Of a stretch of 64,000 nt of DNA, positions 55,901 to 64,000 are shown one piece after another; positions within the stretch are counted from its first letter, which is position 1, and the number at the start of each line of letters is the position of its first letter. A program made the translations under genes and the position numbers. Location of the stretch: NCBI GenBank assembly GCA_008931825.1, contig QXVZ01033308.1, positions 1 through 64,000 on the forward strand, written 5' to 3'. The notes under the pieces were generated by a model. The model did no database searches, had not been told where the DNA came from, and worked only from the letters and a program-made list of their open reading frames with translations. This DNA comes from Phallusia fumigata. Taxonomy: Eukaryota > Chordata > Ascidiacea > Phlebobranchia > Ascidiidae.

Positions 55901-58900
55901 CGACCGACAACTTTCTCCTCGAACCAGTTATGTGCACACACGAACTGGTTACTCCAGGCCTCACCTGCAAGTGCATTTGTAAACCAGGTTTTCAACTGCA
56001 AGGTGCAGAGCAGATGACGTGCATGGACAGCGGTATGTGGTCAAACCAGCTTGGCGAGTGCCTTAGAAGGTGCCCGAAGTTGGCAAAACCTGCGAACGGC
56101 CAGGTGCTACCGCCGTCCTGCCTTGGCGGCGACTTATTCGATGGGCAGGTGTGCAAATTCACTTGTCAAACGCAGCATATCTTGGCTGGGTCTGAGATTC
56201 GCGTGTGCACAGAAAACGGGACTTGGACTGGGAACGATACCCAGTGCCTGAAAGCGTGCAATCCAATCGCTGAAGTTACAAACGTCGAATTCGAACCTCT
56301 TTCGTGCATGAGCGAACTGCATGTTGTGGATACAAAGTGCCTCATGTTTTGCACAAACGGCACAGATCCGAGAGTTACAAATCGAGAAAGGACTTTAAAA
56401 TGTTTGCCATCGGGTGACTGGGACAGAAACCCACTGCCTATATGTTACCAGAAATGTCCCGGTGTGACAGTACAACATGGTGAATTAACCTGCAAATCAC
56501 CGGGCGACCATTTAACTACCAGACTCGTCGAAGGCATACGGTGTAGTGTTGCGTGCGATGAGGACTACGTGCCGAACTCATACATAACGTCATTATGTTT
56601 ACTTAGTCAAAGTGGTAGTCCCGAGTGGTCCCCGCCAGTAGCAGAATGCGTTTACGAGCCGGACCCCATGGTGATTATTAACCGCATTGAGTTTGCGGCG
56701 TATTGCCTCGGCGAAACCGATTTCAGAGTCACGCTGGTGACGTGGGAACAGTGTGCAGAAGAGTCAGGAAATACGCGGTGGACTTGGCAGGATTTATACC
56801 TGATTAGAAACGCGAACAGTGGACGATGCATCGCCGCTCCGGAGGCAAAAACTGCAACGTTCCTAGTTACGAAAATTTGCAACGAAACTGACCCGTTACA
56901 GCAGTGGGACTGCGATGACGACCAGCCGTATTGCTTACGTATGCGCCAGTACGACTTTTACATGGACACATCGCGGGAAAAATTCGCAGGCGTTCTTTTG
57001 CAAACCATCATTACCCCAAATAGTTTGCTATTTACATATAACCCAGAGACTGAAAGTGAAACTGGTACCGTGTGTTCGCGGCGAAAACGAGGCCAATGCC
57101 CCGCTCTGCGATTCCCAGTGGGAGCCAATCCTCTACAGGAGGGATGTGGTGCAGATCTGTCAGATGTTCATTCATCTTGCAAGGTGCGGTGTTTGTATAG
57201 TCTGGACGACGTGATTGACGTGACTTGCAACGCCAGTGGCACATGGGATCCGGACCTTGAGATAGAATGCGCGCCGGCTTGTCGCACGCCACCGGACTTA
57301 CAAAGCCTGGCAGGCTATAAGGAAAGCGAATGTCAGCAAAGCAAGGTGCCTCCACAAACAGTGTGCACACTAACATGTCCAGACACCCACACCTTGATAG
57401 GAAATGATACAAACACCACGTGTTTAGAGGACTTGAGATGGGCGCCTATAAATGATTACGACTGCATTACGACTTGTCCGCTTTTAAAGAAACCGAAAAA
57501 TGGTCGTTTGAATTATCCAAGCTGTAGCATCGGCGTGTGCTCGGTAAAATGCGACCCTGACTATCGTTTAATAGGCTCGAAAAGTAGGGAATGCCTACCT
57601 TCCGGACAATGGTCTGGGGATCCGTTTTTTTGCGTTCCGGAGTTCCAGTTTAGAGTGGTGAGCGCGAATCGGTATCAGAAACAGACGGTGTGCCTTACTG
57701 TTACCGATGATGACGCTGTTGTTAAATCAAGATGCATAAGCAACTATCATCCACAGCTATGGCGCTGGGTCTCCCGATCCACGTTGCAAAGTGTCGATAA
57801 CAACAAATGTCTTTCAGTTAACGAGACGGCACTGCCGCCACACGACCCAAGCAAAACATTTTTAAGGCCCTATCGCGACATTGCAGAGTCTGATTACCCA
57901 GCACTGAGCACCGACGGTTCAAGAATTCGTCGCAGTGTTAATGGTTCTGTGAATAACACGTTACCTCCGGTAACTAGCAACAATAGCTATGGCGCCTACG
58001 ATACTTCAATGTTTAATGGCAGTCTGTTGTTTCGCACCGGCAGTGGACCGATCATTGTAGCTGATTGCAACACTACCGACGTTAAACAGCGATGGGATTG
58101 CGCATCTATGCCTCTCTCCACCTCCCAACCGTTTCTAAAGCTGACCGACGTCGGGTTGTATCTAGATGCGGGTCCGGTTTATCACTCCGGCCTGGATGTA
58201 AAGGAAATGGCGCTCAAATCTTCGGAATGGTACGGTGGACACTACACCGGGAATCGGGGCATCTGTGGCTTTCGCAGCACTGGGGTATGTTCCCCGCTTA
58301 CCAATCCCTACGGTGGAAGCGTGACGCCCAATTTGTGCAAAAGCGAGCTTGTCGTCGAAGGAACGAGGTGCAAGTTTCACTGCGACAAGGATTTCGCGAT
58401 TCAAGGAGAACGATTTATCTTTTGCGAGCATAGCGGCAAATGGTCAGCCGAAGCGCCAATGTGCGTGGGATCTGGGGGTTGTCCAGCGTTGAAACCCGTT
58501 GGGCGCTACTGGTTTAGGCCTCTAGCCTGCAAGCAACAGGAAATGCCAGTGGGCGTTGTTTGCCTGGTCAAGTGTCCCGACAACACCATCACTTTGGGCT
58601 CCAACCGCCTATCTTGCCTTGACGGTGGAAAGTGGTCGGGAAGTCTGCCCACATGCGCCACCTCGTGTACGGGAATTCAACCGCCAGCTAATGGTATATT
58701 GTCCCCCGATACATGCGAGCATGACTGGCAAAGAGTGGGAACGACCTGCACAAGTGCATGCGAACACGGATACTCAGCAGTGGGTGATGTAGTAAGGACG
58801 TGTCTGGACGATGGACTATGGTCTGGAAAGCGTGTCGATTGCCTACAACTGTGCCCACCTTTGGGGAAGCTGTTAAACGGCAACACTCTGCCGATAAGTT

Positions 58901-61152
58901 GCGAGTCGAATGTCAGCTTGCCAGGCCAGCTTTGCCGGTTTTCTTGCTCGCGTGGTCATTTTCTGGAAGGCACCAAAGTCGTCACGTGCAACGAGGGAAA
59001 ATGGACGAAGCATGATTCTCGCTGCGTTGGGGACTGGTGCCCTCGAATACACAACGATCCGCTCTCGACCGAGGAAATACGTTATGAGCAGGAAAAGAAT
59101 AGGGTCGTTGCCATTGGGAGCTCGTTGACTATCACTTGCATGCATGGGTACAAACTTGCCGGGCCGAAGGAAAGGGTGTGTCAAGCAGACCGTAGCTGGA
59201 CCTCCGGAAACAAGACGTGTGAAGTGATCAAATGTTTGCCGCTCCTACGTTTGTACCACAGAAAAGTCTCTACCGAATTGTGTCACAGCCGCGAGGGCGT
59301 TCTGCCGAAGACTATATGCCAGTTCTCATGCGAGGACAGTTTTCTGCTAGTGGGGCCGGACTCGGTTGAGTGCCAGCTTGGAGGAGTCTGGTCTCACACC
59401 GAACTCTCGCAGTGCCACGACACACTGGTGTCAATAGGCTCTACCACCTTCTCAATGCTTTTCAGACACAACCTGGCCGAGATTCCTGAAAAGGACAGAA
59501 CATACAAGTGCCTGAAATCGACGGAGAACACACGAATCGAACTTACTAATTGCGACGGCGACGACCCTTTTCAAAAGTGGCACTGGTTCGGCAGTGACCG
59601 ACTGAAAAACGTAGCCAGTCAGTTGTGCCTTGGCCGTAGAGATATAGAGCACGTGAAATCTCGCCTAATAGGAAAAACTTGCAACCTAAATGATACCTTG
59701 CAAATAGTACGGTGTGGCGACATTGGCTCAAAATTGCTTCGTTCTAAGTTAATTGTGGGCGGTCTGTATTATGACGCCGTATATCTAGGAAGAAAGAATC
59801 CAAAAAAACAGTACGGAAGTTGGTTTGCGTCGACGGCTAAGCCAGTATCAAGTGACGGCTCTGACTCTAAGTACGCGCCGAAATCGACCTTCCGTATTTG
59901 CAGTTTTTTCGCTTGCGGCGGGGAGCTAAACGGCACTGAGGGCGACTTTTCTACACCCGGATTTCCAAACCTGTATCCGAACAACATCCTTTGTGCGTGG
60001 CACATCCAAAGTAGCGCCGAAAAAAGAACTTTACACATCCATTTCTCTTCGGTTAGTTTGAAAAACCCGCCCAAAGGCAAAGGGATATTCGACGACGCAT
60101 CGACCGGCGAAACTGCAAATGCATTTGATAATCTTGTTGTGTACGAGGACGGTACCACAGATGGAAACGTCTTGGCGCGAGTGGAGAGCAATTCAGGCCA
60201 GTTTGGCGTGGCCACACCGCATGGACGGATTCTAGTGCAATTTTATTCTGACAACCGTAAAAACGAAAGGGCGAACGGAATTTCAGCACACTGGTTTACC
60301 ACACCATGGCCCGACAGTCACCAAACTTGCGCAACACATCTTCCCAGTGTGCTTTACAATAATAGCACGGTGGTCATAGGATCGCGGTGGCAGACCATGG
60401 TCATTTACAAGCAGTATTTTGCCTGCAATGCTTTCCTGATAAGTGATCGGGCGCTGCTTGTTTCCGCCCACTGCATCGATCATTACGCGTCCTTCGACGA
60501 TGTCTTTCAAGTGAACAGCTTTCGCATCGTAGTCGGTTTTAAGGATCATAATGACGTTATAAGGAAAAAGGAGAGGGAAACCTTTCCAACCGTCTCGAAT
60601 ATTTTTTTACACCCCAACTTCTCGCGGCTTGGGCTCACGAGCGACGTTGCAGTAGTTTTGGCCGAACACAAACTGAAGTTCAGTCGGGGATTGCGGCCGA
60701 TCTGCCTGCCCACAATCGATCGCGGTATTGTGAAACCTGGTTTGTATCCATGCTGGACGTCGCAGTGGGTTGAGGATATGCTCTTCTCTGCTGGCGTGTC
60801 CAAAGAATGGCAATGGACACGAATCAAGCTGATTAGAATCCTTGGCCACAGAAGCTGTGCGACGATTTTACAGAATTTCGACACGAAACACAGTGGAGAA
60901 TTTTTATGCGGCCGAATCTACGGACGGCAGGATCTGGAAGAGGCGGCGAAGTACGAACTCTCTACCAAGCCGTCCTCGGAAGGCTTGCTGTTACAATGTG
61001 CTTGGAATGGCAACTGGTACGCCGTTGGGCTTTCCACCGTGGCACTGCTTGAAAAGGATGATGTGTATGTGTTTACCAACATCCAACGATCTGTAGATTG
61101 GATAGAGGCGCAAACTAACTATGTACCCTACCTGGTGTCAGGAAGGGTCTGA
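46902..61152 (+). CDS. Giant type II membrane protein: SEA-like, 39 CCP, 7 CysR/ricin-B, CUB, serine-protease homologue
   Basis: Four exons: 46902-47529, 47880-48052, 48183-49027 and 49692-61152, with phases 1, 0 and 2, giving about 4,368 aa. Residues 1-160 are Lys/Arg-rich and cytoplasmic, and about 161-184 is one hydrophobic membrane segment with no signal peptide (type II). Residues 203-320 resemble a SEA module. From C372, 39 CCP modules (four Cys plus a conserved Trp, as in CTSSGNWTGSPPRC) come in blocks of 7, 5, 5, 5, 8, 3 and 6. Each block is followed by a beta-trefoil like the mannose-receptor CysR domain (starts near 804, 1268, 1744, 2199, 2872, 3199, 3794), with QxW cores such as QSWEW, QKWEC and QRWDC. 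A CUB domain (from about 3957) and a trypsin fold (about 4109-4368) follow. Two furin-like sites (RRKR 3012-3015, RIRR 3293-3296) are present. A second exon-2 acceptor at 47786/47787 is in frame and would add 31 residues. The plan recalls transmembrane serine proteases and MASP/factor C. The likely role is ligand recognition at the cell surface (inferred). Confidence 0.88.
49005..49420. repeat. Direct duplication across a single N in the giant gene's third intron
   Basis: 49005-49157 (end of exon 3 plus intron start) recurs at 49269-49420 with a few differences, and the N is at 49268. Only the first copy continues into a 110-bp segment (49158-49267) with GGAACGGAACG/CGTTCCGG inverted words. 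Two unmerged haplotypes, one carrying an insertion, are likely. The real intron is then about 400 bp rather than 664. Confidence 0.8.
50452..59913 (+). repeat. Repeating protein block: CCP runs alternating with CysR-like beta-trefoils
   Basis: Within the single large exon the coding sequence repeats one plan: several CCP modules of 57-66 residues, then one domain of about 130-160 residues with a shared order. That order is an F-x-hydrophobic start, an xWxW core followed by an (I/L)(R/K)N-like strand, Cys-Leu, then C(D/N)x(T/S)DPxQxWxC, a second trefoil lobe and a final Cys before the next CCP. The sixth trefoil carries an insert of about 70 residues with several Asn sequons and a furin-like RIRR. 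Copies are strongly diverged at DNA level, so the duplications are old. Confidence 0.8.
60371..61149 (+). other. Serine-protease homologue domain lacking the catalytic serine
   Basis: The C-terminal domain keeps the chymotrypsin fold signature: SAHC with His4142, TSDVAVV with Asp4200, LRPICLP, and a C-terminal VYVFTNIQRSVDWIE helix. The GDSGGP loop is replaced by SSEGLLLQC, putting Glu4312 where the nucleophilic serine should be. There is no IVGG-type activation N-terminus either; the matching stretch reads VVIGSRW. It should be proteolytically dead, as in haptoglobin or clip-domain homologues, and probably serves as a binding module. Confidence 0.85.
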
Positions 61153-61239
61153 ACTCTATAAAGTAAAGACCGTGGATGGTCTGCGATCGTGCTTTCATGC
61201 GAATTCGGAATCATTTTGTATTACAGTTAGCGATGTACA

Positions 61240-61245
61240 AATAAA
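61240..61245 (+). terminator. Poly(A) signal of the giant gene
   Basis: AATAAA lies 88 nt after the TGA stop at 61150-61152. Cleavage about 20 nt downstream would fall close to the stop codon of the convergent helicase gene, so the two 3' ends nearly or actually overlap. Confidence 0.65.
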
Positions 61246-61276
61246 CGGCGACAGCTTTGGTAAAGAGTGAACATGA

Positions 61277-63632
61277 TCAGCGCCTTGACCCACGTCTATA
61301 CCAACTGTGGAGTTGACGCAGTTTAGGGTCGACCTCATGGCCGACGGCCTCTAGAGTTTCAATAAGGTCCCGCGCAATTCCACCATCGTTCTACAAATAG
61401 CGAGAAAAATTAGGGTAAGGTCGTTAACATAACGTATTCGAAACAGCACGACACCGACTAAAAAGAATATGTTTGATGTACTATACTGGCAGGAATGCGT
61501 TAAACCAAAAAGAAATCCCTGTTTGTAAAATAACTTAAACAAACTGACGACACAAGAAAAGTTTCTTTACTATCAAAATAAAACGGTCTTGATAAAAAAA
61601 AGCACTTGATTTCTGTGTTGTACTTGCCTCTGTTAAAAACGTATACGATAACCCCTTGTTTGTTCCGCGGGCCGTCCTGCCAATCCGATGTATGTAGGAC
61701 ACACAGTTTGACGGACAGTCGTAGTTGATCACAACATCGATGTCTCTAACGTCTGTTCGGGGATCATGACGATAATTATGGCACAAATTATTAGGTTTGA
61801 AACACATTCTCTGGCCTTAAACTTCACAATACATACCGATCCCTCGAGCGGCAACGTCGGTCGCTACAAGAACGGAAATTCGTCCACTTCTGAACACTGT
61901 GTAGCAAAAAAATGCATTAAATGTATCAAGATCTTATAATTTTTAATGCAAAATAGTCACATTTTTTTAAAAATAAAAAATTAAATTCTGATCCGTTCTA
62001 AACTTGAACACATAATTGCAAGCAACTCTAGGACACCTTTTTCTCAAAAATAATTGTAGTTTGAACGTTTTTGGGGAATTTTCGCTTCCAAAGCAGGAGT
62101 GGATTTATTAAGCAGCTTTAGGCTGCCGGCGTCTACAAGTTGTTTAATTTTTAAAGGTTGTTGAAGGCTTAACCCGGTCAGAGTCAACCAGGCGGGGTAC
62201 CGTACAATGCCCAGGTCTTTGTTTAAAGGCTTAACCTAAACAAGCTAAAAACTGCAGAAACTTTGTTTTTTAACACCCAATCACGCAAAAATGGCGTCGG
62301 ACTATAGCACACCTGGGCATTGTACGGTACCCGGACAACAATCGACCCTTTATTGACTTTGACCGGGCCGTTTAAGTGGCACTGGAATTACAAAATGAAT
62401 ATATTTTATAATTTGATTAAATAACTTCCATTTTAAGTAAGGTAACATCACTATTCTTATCGCGTAGCCATGACATGTACCTTTACCAGCTGGGGGTGGG
62501 TTATGGACCCTATCTGTTCGAAAACCTTTCGCATACATTTATTAACTGTCGAAAACGATACCGAGAATATCTTTTGGCGTCTCCCTACAGCAGGGTACCG
62601 TTGTCCTAACGATACCTGCCTTTTTTCTTTCGTTTGGCCCGTCTCGTCGTGCATGGTTCACCACATAACAATGGTTGAACAAAAAGGTTTTTAAGCTAAA
62701 AATATACGCATCTCAAAAAATTAAGCCTTTTTCCTTTTTTCGCAAAACATTCCAATCACTTTCTTTGCGGCCACAGCTTTCGCTATGAACGTTAAGTAGA
62801 GTCAATAAATTTAGTTTTACTCCGCCAACTGTGTTCCTTTCTGGCTGCTCTGTGTTCACACCCCCTGGCGTTAGTGCGGGCACTGAATCAGACTGTATAA
62901 AACTTTCTAGCTTGAACAACCTGGCACGTTTGGCTGACTCCGTGGTGATAAAATGACAGCTACCAACTAAGTTCTATTATATAAACTTGTGTGTTCATTG
63001 GCAACACGACAATCGCTCTTTAATCAAGCAACTGTCTCTTTCCCTACGAAAGCTGACAATTTTTCTGACGAAAGCAATGTTGGAGTGATGCAATCTCGTA
63101 ATATCAAACCTTTTTATGGAAAAGATACCTGGTACTGCTAGTAGCACAAGCAGGTGCTAAATTCCTAACAACTGCTGACATCAGCGATATCGCGTCATAC
63201 ACACTAGCACTCGGAACCTGCAGTGAAACAACTACTGCTTGAAAACCTCAAACGCATTTTGTGCGCAACAACGCGCATTTCACGAACAACGTTTTTGATT
63301 AGTGGGAAACTTCCCCAAAGCACTCAATAACGTAATTAATTACTGGGCTTGGGGGATTTCCCACGTTGAAATATCGGATCCCCCTTTTTAAATTTCTGGA
63401 TACCCCCTGCTGGTACAAATAGACATTAAGCTTGTAATTAACTAACAATTTCTTACTTTCCAATGTGCGGTCACGTGTTGACTGACTGTTTTTCCCGTGG
63501 TGAGAATAGGCCCGGATTTTGATTTTTTGCAGTTGTCTGGCTAAAAAGTCAGCGGAGACTCTGGTGTTGGTAAAGACTAGAGTTTTCAGCCGCCGACCTT
63601 CCGCCAGCATTTCTTGGAAGATTTCCAAAAAC
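61277..63632 (-). CDS. DEAD-box RNA helicase, 3' exons (partial)
   Basis: Read on the minus strand, the exons are 63632-63457, 61896-61837, 61752-61628 and 61390-61277, ending at TGA 61279-61277. About 158 residues of the RecA-2 half are seen. They contain motif IV (KTLVFTNTR), [16 protein letters not shown], motif V ([14 protein letters not shown]), [18 protein letters not shown] with motif [11 protein letters not shown], and a tail [16 protein letters not shown]. The N-terminal RecA-1 half with the Walker A and DEAD motifs lies right of the window. It resembles the DDX5/Dbp2/DDX43 branch, but the paralogue cannot be fixed. Exon 61752-61628 joins the last exon in frame only through a GC donor (GAG|GCAAGT); the GT four bases on shifts the frame to an early stop. 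The 1.56-kb intron (61897-63456) hosts a foldback element. Confidence 0.82.
62173..62367. mobile_element. Small foldback (MITE-like) element in the helicase intron
   Basis: Inner arms of 22 bp (62195-62216 and 62311-62332) are perfectly complementary around a 94-bp spacer. Outer arms of 15 bp (62173-62187 and 62353-62367) match at 14 positions. The right side has about 14 extra bases between its two arms. Non-coding, about 200 bp, with near-palindromic ends: this fits a non-autonomous DNA element. No clear target-site duplication was found. Confidence 0.6.
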
Positions 63633-64000
63633 CTATTAATAAAAGTCTAATATGAGTAATATTTTGATAAATTTTTTCTGGATTGTCTGTTTTTTGTCCA
63701 AATCAAGCCAAGTATGATTTTTTTAATAAAATGTAAACATACGCTTGTAAGAAATTTTCATGATTGCAATGTTTATGACCAGTGCACATAAAACAACAAG
63801 ATAAAAATTGACTCATAAAACTATAGGCTATGCATCAATGTGCAAACTAGAAGGGGGCTTTTCCCAAATTTCCTTTCTATATACACCACATCTCTACTTC
63901 CAAAAGATCAATTTTCACTACATTATTTTCATTGGGTCCCAGAGTTAACAAGTCTATTTATGACATAAAAAACATGGATTTCCACACATGTAAAGTTGTG
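63633..64000. other. Upstream intron of the partial helicase gene
   Basis: AT-rich, with stops in all frames. I see no exon or other feature. It is presumably the intron preceding the exon that begins at 63632. Confidence 0.5.

Overview
The window is animal nuclear DNA. Genes have GT-AG introns, AATAAA poly(A) signals and one protein per gene. Five genes can be read: the 3' half of PPOX, a SoxC transcription factor, DDX43, a small secreted helical protein, and a giant type II membrane protein of about 4,368 residues. The 3' half of a second DEAD-box helicase enters from the right edge on the minus strand. A diverged SoxC HMG box, complement-type (CCP/sushi) modules and single-N joins between near-identical segments (typical of an unmerged, highly heterozygous genome) suggest an invertebrate deuterostome. 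A tunicate is my best guess, but the species is an inference.

Layout. 1-2337 (+): PPOX 3' exons. 2338-8125: no gene supported. 8126-9613 and about 32942-33112 (+): the two coding exons of SoxC, separated by a 23.3-kb intron rich in CRE-like palindromes. 33113-35773: SoxC 3' UTR and intergenic DNA. 35774-39955 (+): DDX43, 17 exons, 642 aa. 40120-43879: intergenic DNA with a perfect hairpin and duplicated palindrome-plus-TATA blocks. 43976-45343 (+): a five-exon gene for a signal-peptide-bearing, basic, helical protein of 219 aa. All its introns are phase 0, it has a TATA box, and its 3' UTR carries an AU-rich-element nonamer; it looks like a helical cytokine. 46902-61152 (+): the giant gene. 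61277-63632 (-): DEAD-box helicase 3' exons, converging on the giant gene.

The most interesting part is 43-61 kb. The giant protein reads as: lysine-rich cytoplasmic tail, one membrane segment, SEA-like module, 39 CCP modules interrupted seven times by mannose-receptor CysR-like (ricin-B, QxW) beta-trefoils, one CUB domain, and a trypsin-fold domain that has lost its catalytic serine. Almost all of the ectodomain lies in one 11.46-kb exon. I know of no described protein with this plan. It would suit a multivalent, glycan-binding recognition receptor derived from a complement or transmembrane-protease ancestor. The cytokine-like gene is its immediate upstream neighbour on the same strand, so the pair may be an immune or recognition locus. 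That functional link is inference; the domain order and gene models are read from the sequence.
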